Below are positions 1 through 5,535 of a stretch of 8,847 bases of DNA, in pieces. The stretch spans positions 1-8,847 of the forward strand of contig CATXDC010000035.1 of the NCBI GenBank assembly GCA_958366985.1, read 5' to 3'. Origin of the DNA: an uncultured Oscillospiraceae bacterium (GTDB lineage: Bacteria; Bacillota; Clostridia; Oscillospirales; Acutalibacteraceae). The position numbers and the translations under genes were made by a program. The notes beneath the pieces were generated by a model that searched no databases, had not been told where the DNA came from, and worked only from the letters and a program-made list of their open reading frames with translations. The stretch's first letter is position 1; every line of letters begins with the position of its first letter.

Positions 1-234
1 AGCTGTCTTCAAACACAGATAGAGCGCAGTTCCTTGTGAAGTTTTTAGACCTAAATTTTTTTCTCCTTTCGCTATTGACAGGCACATATCAAGTGCCAGC
101 CAAGACTTTCCGACCTTTGGTGCACCTGCTAAGATATACAGACCTTGTGCAAGCAAGCCGTCTATAACGAACTCTATTGGCTTGTACACAGTTGTCATTA
201 TTTCTTCGCAGGATCTTGTGCTAAGTTTTTTCAA
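1..234 (-). CDS. RepA-like / AAA_25 P-loop ATPase, 5' part only, with a probable frameshift at the window edge
   Basis: The first 78 codons are visible and the gene runs off the left edge. The protein shows a short N-terminal segment, then ILAGAPKVGKSWLALDM (residues about 34-50), a Walker A loop in which GAPKVGKS binds nucleotide phosphate. This matches the hexameric RecA-like ATPases of the RepA/AAA_25 type, common in integrative and mobilizable elements and phages of Firmicutes. In that family the next strand usually reads LYL-x-LEDS, where the Glu is the likely catalytic base. Here the frame reads LYLCLKTA, and one extra base between positions 10 and 11 would restore LYLCLEDS. The gene is therefore either frameshifted or carries a sequencing error. 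The start is taken as TTG at 234, nine bases after AGGAGG (244-249). The ATG at 242 opens only a three-codon frame. Family assignment is good; the exact role (replication or mobility helper) is inferred. Confidence 0.75.
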   Translation of the reverse strand, partial: MKKLSTRSCEEIMTTVYKPIEFVIDGLLAQGLYILAGAPKVGKSWLALDMCLSIAKGEKNLGLKTSQGTALYLCLKTA

Positions 235-300
235 ATTATCATTCCTCCTATTCTGTTTTCAAGTTTCTGTTATTGTCACTGAACATAGCGAAATTTATAT

Positions 301-345
301 TCAAAACAAAAAGCTCGCAAAGACTCTTAAAATCTTTACGAGCTT
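301..345 (-). terminator. Attenuator-like intrinsic terminator in the leader of the ATPase gene
   Basis: A 13-bp stem with one mismatch is formed by 311-323 and 333-345 (arms beginning AAGCTCG and ending CGAGCTT) around a 9-nt loop. On the minus strand it is followed by TTTTTGTTTTG, a U-rich tract. It sits only about a dozen bases after the predicted start of transcription and before the ribosome binding site. It therefore looks like a transcription attenuator of the downstream gene, not the end of an upstream operon. What would relieve termination is not visible. Confidence 0.6.
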
Positions 346-363
346 ATATTATTCTCCATTCTT

Positions 364-392
364 ATGGTATCGCATTTTAATACGTTTGTCAA
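364..392 (-). promoter_or_regulatory. Sigma-A promoter for the RepA-like ATPase gene
   Basis: On the minus strand there is a perfect -35 TTGACA (387-392), a 17-bp spacer and a -10 reading TACCAT (364-369). Transcription would start near 357 and run straight into the hairpin at 311-345 before reaching the TTG start at 234. The -10 matches the consensus at four of six positions, so the promoter is plausible rather than certain. Confidence 0.65.
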
Positions 393-433
393 TAGTCATG
401 GTCCATTTTCATTGTTTTGCACAGGAGATTTGA

Positions 434-497
434 TTTTGACACGGGGGTAAGATGTGCGTTTTCGCCGTCGCACTGTGAGATACCCCCTATGTCAAAA
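434..497. repeat. 64-bp nested imperfect palindrome (possible element end, oriT-like or structural site)
   Basis: The outer arms are TTTTGACA-C-GGGGGTA (434-449) and TACCCCC-TA-TGTCAAAA (481-497). These are 15 paired bases per side, with an unpaired C opposite TA. Inside them GTGCG (454-458) pairs with CGCAC (469-473) around a 10-nt loop. No T-tract follows on either strand, so it is not a terminator. It lies between an operon of ordinary appearance and a mobile-element-type ATPase. I see no coding capacity or promoter between it and the stop codon at 557; that stretch is simple AT-rich DNA with a tandem TTTAATAA across the stop. Confidence 0.7.
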
Positions 498-556
498 CGT
501 TATTAATTTAACAGAAACGAATTTTAGAGAACTTTTGCCTTAATAATATTCTTAAT

Positions 557-2272
557 TTAATAATTTAATAATACAGTAACCATCCCGTGAACTTCACAAA
601 TGGAAAAAGTCTTTTTGTATTTCTCAAGCTTTCCTTGATAATCATTTTTGCGGTTGTCAAGAAGTATTATTTCAGCTTTTGAAACATCAGCATTATCCAA
701 AAGATATACATTATCAAATTTGTAAAGCGACGGTATTATATATGTGTCTGCATATATGCAGACGGTTTTGTCTATGGTGTCGATAAATTCGTTAGTCTGC
801 GTTATAAGTGCGGTGTTTTCATATCGTTCGGTGTATAACTGTATTTTATCACTAACTGTAACCGAGAAAAGTATGACCGCTGACATTGCGGATATAAGTA
901 ATACCTTTCGTTTCTGCTTTAATGTTGATACCTCTTTAACAAAAGCACAGAAAAGCATTGCTCCGCTTCCGAAAACGTATTGGTAATCTACATTATATTG
1001 ATATGTGTAGTCTGTGCTGAGGTTAACGATTATCAGCGGAACGAGCAAAAACAGATCTGACGCTTTGTTTATTTTAAAGCAAACAAAAATAAAAGGCACT
1101 GTCATCAACAGCAGGAAAAGCAGTTTATCTACTGTTATCAGATTTGACACAAAATATGCCGGGTTCTTTATGACGTTTAAGATCACCGCAATAAGTCCGC
1201 TGTCGTTTTCGGCCAAGTAAATGTCATATCGGTTTACTTTTACACCCTCGCCAAAAATGTTTATGTATAAATTTGTGCCAATAAAGCCAAGTATGCCGAT
1301 TATAGTGATAAGTAAACCGCTGGTCTTTTTCTTTTTGGAAAACAAGGAATACAGACCTAGGCAAATGATGTATACCCCTGCGTCCTCTTTGACTGAGAGT
1401 ATAAGCAGACACGCTGCAACTTCACCAATGTGATTTTTCTTGCACATAAAATAATACAGCCACAATATAAATGCAGGCAAAAACATATTCTCGTGGATAT
1501 CAAAAAACTGAGAACTGCAAAATGCAGGGTAGAAAAGATATATTATGCTGCACAAAACGGTGTCAGTTCTGCCGAGCTTGTAAAGCCTGCATATTTTTAT
1601 CAGCGGCAATACTCCGCTTGCAATGATAAGCACTTGCAATATGACTAAAACAACCGAGTTTCTAAATATCATATATATTGGCAGCAGCAAATACCAGCAG
1701 GGTGAGAAATGCACATTGAAATGTGACATAAGCACATTTCGTTCGACCGTGGTGTATTGCTTGCCCGTTTTACTCATATATTCAAACATTTGCAGAAAAA
1801 TTCCCATATCAAAGCACGATGATTCATAGCTTTTTAGTCTGCATACGGTGCCGATCATCAATATTGTTACTGATATCACAGTGAACAACAGAACTGAAAT
1901 TATCTCCGTTTTTCGGCATTTTAATATTTCAGTTTCCTTTATATCAGCAAACCTAAATATTATTATAGCCAAAACAGCAATGCAGGCAAAGCCGAAATAT
2001 GCTGTGGTATTGGTCATTTTCCATATTGATATCAACGAATAAGCAAATATCAATCCTGTCAAAAGCAAATTTAAATTAACTCTTTTGAAAACAGTTATAA
2101 GGCAAAGTGTTGCTGAAAATGCGATGGTGGGAATGACTAATTGCAGCAGCGAAATGTTCGATACATAATACTTTGAGATAGGATCGGCGTCGCTGATAAG
2201 CATGGTATACAAACAGCCAAGAATATATCCGCATAAAATACACGAGAGGAGGTTTTGTTTGTTACTGAACAT
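557..2272 (-). CDS. DUF2079 family polytopic membrane protein
   Basis: This is a protein of about 571 residues with many hydrophobic segments along most of its length and a soluble C-terminal tail of roughly 75 residues. It carries the signature blocks of DUF2079: FDMGIF (about 154), SHFNVHFSP (about 183), a YLFYPAF segment followed by FFDIHEN (about 256) and VKEDAG (about 294). The family resembles GT-C glycosyltransferases in topology, but no substrate is established. The start is taken as ATG at 2272 because GGAG at 2283-2286 lies ten bases upstream. A TTG at 2281 would add three residues but leaves only one base to that site. The gene overlaps the 3' end of the BlaR1-like gene by 11 nt, so the two are almost certainly co-transcribed and translationally coupled. 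This makes the protein the likely output of the BlaI/BlaR pair. No clear terminator follows the stop codon. Confidence 0.85.
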   Translation of the reverse strand: MFSNKQNLLSCILCGYILGCLYTMLISDADPISKYYVSNISLLQLVIPTIAFSATLCLITVFKRVNLNLLLTGLIFAYSLISIWKMTNTTAYFGFACIAVLAIIIFRFADIKETEILKCRKTEIISVLLFTVISVTILMIGTVCRLKSYESSCFDMGIFLQMFEYMSKTGKQYTTVERNVLMSHFNVHFSPCWYLLLPIYMIFRNSVVLVILQVLIIASGVLPLIKICRLYKLGRTDTVLCSIIYLFYPAFCSSQFFDIHENMFLPAFILWLYYFMCKKNHIGEVAACLLILSVKEDAGVYIICLGLYSLFSKKKKTSGLLITIIGILGFIGTNLYINIFGEGVKVNRYDIYLAENDSGLIAVILNVIKNPAYFVSNLITVDKLLFLLLMTVPFIFVCFKINKASDLFLLVPLIIVNLSTDYTYQYNVDYQYVFGSGAMLFCAFVKEVSTLKQKRKVLLISAMSAVILFSVTVSDKIQLYTERYENTALITQTNEFIDTIDKTVCIYADTYIIPSLYKFDNVYLLDNADVSKAEIILLDNRKNDYQGKLEKYKKTFSICEVHGMVTVLLNY

Positions 2273-3485
2273 TGACGTCAAACTCCGAAAGGGTTATTTT
2301 ATATGCAGAGTAATTTTTTAAATAAAAAGTGTGGTCGCCGTCTTTATTAGCGGTAAAATTTATCTCGTTGCCTGCAGTCTTGTCACAGAAAATTCTGTGT
2401 TCTGTTCCGTCCTGATAGTAGCCTAGTTCAATATACTCTCCGTCTTTGTCTGAATAATCAGAGGACAGGTCAAGTTCGATCTTTATAGTTATTTTTTGAC
2501 CTTCATTCACGAAAACAGGCTCTTTTGTTACCATTTCACCATTGTTAAAGGTGTGGGTCGAACTTAGCTCGTCATCGATATTAATGTCAACAAAAGAGCA
2601 GAGGATAAGCGTGCTCAAAGTTATAGCAACAAGTATTATAATATTTGCATATGACTTCTTTTTCTTGGCAGTTATCTCGTTTATCCTAGTTTTCACCTTT
2701 TCTTTTTGTGAATACAAACACGCTGAAAATGCTGTATCTTGTTTACCGTTTTCACATCTGTTTATCAGCATACCGCAGTAGTTATATTTCTCGGTATCAT
2801 TCATCTCCTTGACAACTTTTTCGTCGCAAGCTATCTCAGACAGCAAATTCATACTGCGTGAAAGCTTGTATGCAAGCGGATCAAACCAATTGATTATACA
2901 AACGACCTGCATTACTATCCTTATGAATATATCGTGATTAAGATAGTGAAATTTTTCGTGCATACATACCACATCATAATTATCAGCTGCGATATTGTCA
3001 GGAAAAATTATTACAGGGGCGAACACGCCCATAAGCATAGGGCTTGAAATGCCTGGGCACTTTTTTACTTTCAGGCTTTTATTGCCGCATTTGTATACAC
3101 CATTTTTTGTTGCCCAGCGGTCAACAAAGCGCTTTAAGGCAAGGTACTTGTAAATGCAAACAAAGCTGTTGAAAGCTACACCAATACACCAGACCGCAAC
3201 AAGAAAAGGCATTATCTTCTTGACAGCTGGAATATGCTGCGTTTCTGTAAAAATGTATTTTTGTACGTAAATATTCTGAACTACGTCAGCGGTGACAGCC
3301 TGGTGAGGAATAAGAGTGGTCAGGTCTAAGGGGAATATTATCAGCAATGACAACGCTGAACATACCTTGTAGAATGATAATTTTTGACGCTTTTTGCCTA
3401 CAGCTAAAAATATTTTACAGCAAAGATACAGGCACACTATCAGTACATTGCTCCGTATAAAATATGTAAATAAATTATTTATCAT
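2262..3485 (-). CDS. BlaR1/MecR1-like M56 membrane metalloprotease with a non-penicillin-binding sensor domain
   Basis: The protein is 407 residues. Hydrophobic segments lie at about 5-28, 41-60, 91-115 and 280-298. The M56 signatures are present: SSPMLMGVFAPVIIFP (147-162), the zinc motif HEKFH (176-180) and EIACDE (217-222), which supplies the third zinc ligand region. In known systems the sensor activates this cytoplasmic protease, which leads to cleavage or inactivation of BlaI and derepression. Classical BlaR1 ends in a beta-lactamase-like sensor of about 250 residues. Here the part outside the membrane (about 299-407) is only some 110 residues, looks beta-strand rich, and has no SxxK or KTG signatures, so a beta-lactam sensor is unlikely. 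Its ATG lies inside the last codons of the repressor gene (11-nt overlap), which supports an operon. The ligand is unknown. Confidence 0.88.
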   Translation of the reverse strand: MINNLFTYFIRSNVLIVCLYLCCKIFLAVGKKRQKLSFYKVCSALSLLIIFPLDLTTLIPHQAVTADVVQNIYVQKYIFTETQHIPAVKKIMPFLVAVWCIGVAFNSFVCIYKYLALKRFVDRWATKNGVYKCGNKSLKVKKCPGISSPMLMGVFAPVIIFPDNIAADNYDVVCMHEKFHYLNHDIFIRIVMQVVCIINWFDPLAYKLSRSMNLLSEIACDEKVVKEMNDTEKYNYCGMLINRCENGKQDTAFSACLYSQKEKVKTRINEITAKKKKSYANIIILVAITLSTLILCSFVDINIDDELSSTHTFNNGEMVTKEPVFVNEGQKITIKIELDLSSDYSDKDGEYIELGYYQDGTEHRIFCDKTAGNEINFTANKDGDHTFYLKNYSAYKITLSEFDVNVQ

Positions 3486-3867
3486 TATTTCTGTCCTTTA
3501 CTTCTTCAAGAAAACGTATCAGCTCATCGATATCCTGACTGCTTAGCTTATCAGTTTCGTATAGATTTGTAACAAGGCTTGAAAGTGAGTTGTTATGGAC
3601 CGAGCCAAAGAAATTTTCTGTTTCAAATTTAAGATAATCCGATTGGGATACCAGCGAATAATACTGACGCTCCTTACCTGTTTTCTCCGTTCTTAAAAAT
3701 CCTTTTTCAATAAGGCGTTTAAGAAATGATATGAGAGTTGGTAATTTCCAATTATGGTCGCTCATTTTTTCTGCTATCTGAGAACTTGTGACAGGTTCGC
3801 TCATACTCCAAATAGTTTTCATTATCTCAAATTCCGCATCTGGAAGTTTTTTTATTTGGTTTATCAT
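3475..3867 (-). CDS. blaI: BlaI/MecI/CopY family transcriptional repressor
   Basis: This winged-helix repressor has 130 residues, close to the usual 120-130 of the family. The N-terminal DNA-binding half contains LPDAEFEIMKTIW (8-20), a recognition region around KLPTLISFLKRLIEKGFL (41-58) and a wing with ERQYYSLVS (66-74). The C-terminal part (about 75-130) is the helical dimerization region in which relatives are cleaved. The start is ATG at 3867, six bases after GGAGG (3874-3878). A longer frame to 3927 is rejected because it would translate through the promoter and operators. It is first in an operon with the M56 protease and the DUF2079 protein and should repress its own promoter. The symbol denotes the family; a role in beta-lactam resistance is not implied. 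Confidence 0.88.
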   Translation of the reverse strand: MINQIKKLPDAEFEIMKTIWSMSEPVTSSQIAEKMSDHNWKLPTLISFLKRLIEKGFLRTEKTGKERQYYSLVSQSDYLKFETENFFGSVHNNSLSSLVTNLYETDKLSSQDIDELIRFLEEVKDRNNDK

Positions 3868-3880
3868 TACACACCTCCGT

Positions 3881-3899
3881 ATTAGACGTTTGTCTATAA
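3881..3899. promoter_or_regulatory. BlaI-type operator 2, at the transcription start
   Basis: A perfect dyad, TAGAC-GTTT-GTCTA (3883-3896), is centred at 3889.5. It lies 23 bp, about two helical turns, from operator 1, so two repressor dimers could bind the same face of the helix. It sits at and just after the predicted start site, before the ribosome binding site. Confidence 0.65.
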
Positions 3900-3903
3900 C
3901 GAC

Positions 3904-3932
3904 ATTATACACTTGTCTAAAATGCAAGTCAA
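3904..3932 (-). promoter_or_regulatory. Sigma-A promoter of the blaI-blaR-DUF2079 operon
   Basis: On the minus strand the -35 is TTGACT (3927-3932), the spacer is 17 bp and the -10 is a perfect TATAAT (3904-3909). Transcription should begin near 3897, about 30 bases before the repressor's ATG. Both dyad operators described separately overlap this promoter or its start site. Confidence 0.85.
3905..3920. promoter_or_regulatory. BlaI-type operator 1, over the -10 and spacer
   Basis: The dyad TTATAC-ACTT-GTCTAA is centred at 3912.5 and covers part of the -10 box and the spacer. It shares its half-site GTCTA with the second dyad. The form TAGAC-N4-GTCTA differs from the TACA-N2-TGTA of staphylococcal BlaI/MecI, but its placement is typical. 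Assignment to the adjacent repressor is inferred from position. Confidence 0.65.
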
Positions 3933-4083
3933 GTTATGATGTGATGATTTTACAATTATTTAATATTTTCGACAATGCAATGATTCCTGTACTCTATCTT
4001 TAATATAAAAAATAATAAAGAGTGATAGCACTTAAGAATAACATAATTTCATTTTCATGACATCTATCTAGATATATTTACCA
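3933..4083. other. AT-rich divergent intergenic stretch, no gene seen
   Basis: This stretch lies between the divergent blaI and Abi promoters. I find no coding frame with a ribosome binding site. The one ordered feature is the 10-bp palindrome TATCTAGATA (4065-4074), which ends nine bases before the -35 of the Abi promoter and could be a regulator site. A palindrome this short can also arise by chance in AT-rich DNA. Confidence 0.5.
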
Positions 4084-4112
4084 TTGACTTTTTAGAAAAA
4101 ATCGCATATAAT
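4084..4112 (+). promoter_or_regulatory. Strong sigma-A promoter for the leader RNA and Abi gene
   Basis: The -35 is TTGACT (4084-4089), the spacer is 17 bp and the -10 is a perfect TATAAT (4107-4112). Transcription should start near 4119, about six bases before the hairpin at 4125. The leader RNA would thus have a defined 5' end right at its structure. Confidence 0.85.
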
Positions 4113-4124
4113 AGTATTAACAGA

Positions 4125-4162
4125 ACCCGACACGCCTCTTAGCAATGCGTACCACGTCGGGT
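4125..4162 (+). ncRNA. Structured leader RNA upstream of the Abi_2/AbiF gene (abiF-RNA-like)
   Basis: Seen directly: a lower stem ACCCGAC (4125-4131) with GTCGGGT (4156-4162), stacked without a gap on an upper stem ACGC (4132-4135) with GCGT (4147-4150). An 11-nt loop (4136-4146) caps it, and a single 5-nt bulge ACCAC (4151-4155) sits on the 3' side. The structure begins a few bases after the predicted transcription start and ends 25 bases before the ATG. There is no U-tract directly behind it, so it is not a plain terminator. Conserved hairpin RNAs are known upstream of abiF-type genes, and such RNAs have been proposed to act as antitoxins or guides for the HEPN protein. Membership of that RNA family is my inference from position and shape. 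It could instead be a cis-acting leader that controls translation. Confidence 0.7.
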
Positions 4163-4187
4163 CGTTTAATTATTAGGGGACTTTTTT

Positions 4188-5060
4188 ATGCAGCTTAAAG
4201 AACAGCAACCATCAATGAATGTTGATCAACAAATCGAGAACTTGAAAATGCTTGGGTTGAGAATTGTCAATGAAGAATATGCACGTCGAATTCTTAATGA
4301 TATTTCATATTTCCGCTTGATAAAAGCATATGGTCTTGGACTAAAAGGTAAAAATAAAAATTTTGATGGTTCTATATCCTTTGAACAAATCGTTGAGTTA
4401 TACCTGTTTAACGCCAACTTCAGGCAACTCTTATTTACTTGGATAGAGCAAATCGAAGTTAATCTCAGGTGTAGGGTAGCTAATCATTTCTCACATATTT
4501 ATGGTGTACTAGGATATGAAGATCCGGATAATTTTAATGATCCTGGCTATCACTATGATTTTCTTTGTGAGATAAAAAAGGAAATATCCAGAAATAGCAA
4601 AGCCCCTTTTGTTAAGAATTTCAAAAATAATTATACTGACGGCAAAATTCCGTTTTACGCTTTGGTGGAGCTGTTCAGTTTCGGTACGCTCTCAAAGTTT
4701 TATAAAAATATGAAACCTCAGGACAAAAAAGCCGTTGCAACGTTGTATGGCGTGGGATATACTTATCTTGAAAGCTGGGTCGAACACATTGCTTTTGTGC
4801 GGAATATTTGTGCACACTATGGACGTTTGTATAATGTTAATCTTGCTAAAACGCCAAAGCTATATAAGCAATATACAGAAAAGGGGATAAGCAGTATCCG
4901 TGTATTTGCAACTCTTCTTTGCATAAAACATCTAATAACTAATGATCAACATTGGACAGCGTTTGTGGACAAACTAGATAAACTTTTTCACAAGTACCCT
5001 CACGTTGATAAAAAACTTATGGGATTTCCAGATGATTGGGTTAACATATTGAAAGAATAA
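4188..5060 (+). CDS. Abi_2 (AbiD/AbiF) family abortive-infection protein, HEPN-type RNase candidate
   Basis: This 290-residue protein has the family's usual length and blocks: an N-terminal MLGLRIVNEEYA segment (21-32), the ISYFRLIKAY motif (39-48), LYLFNANFRQLLFTWIEQIEVNLR (71-94), IPFYALVELFSFGTLS (154-169) and the hallmark SWVEHIAFVRNICAHYGRLYN (196-216). R205 and H210 form an RX4H motif, the catalytic signature of HEPN ribonucleases. Family members act in phage defence, probably by cutting RNA and stopping growth, and belong to the HEPN group discussed as related to the ancestors of Cas13. The start is ATG at 4188 with AGGGGA at 4175-4180. The gene stands alone between its own promoter with a structured leader and a strong hairpin, with no protein partner beside it. 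If it is toxic, its control probably lies in the leader RNA. RNase activity is inferred from the motif. Confidence 0.9.
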   Translation: MQLKEQQPSMNVDQQIENLKMLGLRIVNEEYARRILNDISYFRLIKAYGLGLKGKNKNFDGSISFEQIVELYLFNANFRQLLFTWIEQIEVNLRCRVANHFSHIYGVLGYEDPDNFNDPGYHYDFLCEIKKEISRNSKAPFVKNFKNNYTDGKIPFYALVELFSFGTLSKFYKNMKPQDKKAVATLYGVGYTYLESWVEHIAFVRNICAHYGRLYNVNLAKTPKLYKQYTEKGISSIRVFATLLCIKHLITNDQHWTAFVDKLDKLFHKYPHVDKKLMGFPDDWVNILKE

Positions 5061-5066
5061 ACATTG

Positions 5067-5101
5067 AAACATCGCATTTGTTTTTACAAATGCGATGTTT
5101 T
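5067..5101. terminator. Strong hairpin ending the Abi gene, probably bidirectional
   Basis: A perfect 14-bp stem is formed by 5067-5080 and 5087-5100 (core AACATCGCATTTG) with a 6-nt loop. It begins six bases after the Abi stop codon. TTTT follows on the plus strand; on the minus strand the stem ends in TTT followed by CAATGTTTATT. It lies between convergent genes, so it can serve both the Abi gene and the SASP-like gene, although the U-tracts are short. Confidence 0.75.
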
Positions 5102-5129
5102 GATAAGAAAATATATCGTTGTGCTGCTC

Positions 5130-5378
5130 CTATACTGACAGTCTAACGGCATATGTAATCTCGATGCAATGACCTGTGTTTCTTACGCTGTTTCGGGTAA
5201 ATATCCATTGTTGTTCAGGACTAATTATTTTGACCATCTGACCGCCTACAGAGCCGACCTCACGAGCTGTAAGATCGCCGTTGTAGCCCTGCTTGAGGTT
5301 TACGCCAACTTCGTTAGCTGCTTCCATCTTGAACTTGTTGAGTGTTTCTCTGCCTTCCTGAGTTGTGATACCTTTCAT
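5130..5378 (-). CDS. Alpha/beta-type small acid-soluble spore protein (SASP) homologue with divergent C-terminus
   Basis: Alpha/beta SASPs coat and protect DNA in dormant spores and are degraded by the GPR protease at germination. The 82-residue product shows the family core: NKFKMEAANEVGVNL (14-28), whose MEAANE resembles the GPR cleavage site, and GDLTAREVGSVGGQMVK (34-50), the most conserved DNA-binding block. Normally VGG-x-MVK is followed by about 10-20 helical residues such as KMIE and a Glu/Gln-rich end. Here residues 51-82 read IISPEQQW and then an unrelated tail containing Cys, so the C-terminus is abnormal. The start is ATG at 5378, eight bases after AAGGAG (5387-5392). Upstream, CATATAATA (5420-5428, minus strand) could be a -10 for sigma-A or, loosely, sigma-G, but I see no convincing -35. 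Family call is firm; function of this copy is uncertain. Confidence 0.8.
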   Translation of the reverse strand: MKGITTQEGRETLNKFKMEAANEVGVNLKQGYNGDLTAREVGSVGGQMVKIISPEQQWIFTRNSVRNTGHCIEITYAVRLSV

Positions 5379-5535
5379 TTTCGTATCTCCTTTTCATTTG
5401 TTTTTCGGGTTTGCAATAATATTATATGTCTGCATGATTTGATTATAAGAGGTAATTTATAGAACGAAATGGGGCGGTTTTTGGAATGAAAAAAATTAAA
5501 AGCTAAAATTAGTATGATTTTAAACGGAGCAAAAT

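Noticed and set aside
182..433. An 83-codon plus-strand frame at the left edge
   Set aside because: It lies opposite the ATPase start, its ribosome binding site, attenuator and promoter, and has no family features.
3868..3927. A longer start for the BlaI gene (20 extra residues)
   Set aside because: It would translate through the -10 box, both operators and the Shine-Dalgarno sequence. The ATG at 3867 has GGAGG at the right distance and gives the normal family length.
4182..4187. T6 after the Abi leader hairpin as an intrinsic terminator
   Set aside because: It begins 19 bases after the stem ends, too far for intrinsic termination, and lies directly before the start codon.
5379..5535. Frame extension of the truncated beta-helix gene through the T8 run up to the SASP start
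   Set aside because: It needs one extra T and yields a hydrophobic, AT-driven sequence with no beta-helix pattern. An open frame of this size can occur by chance.
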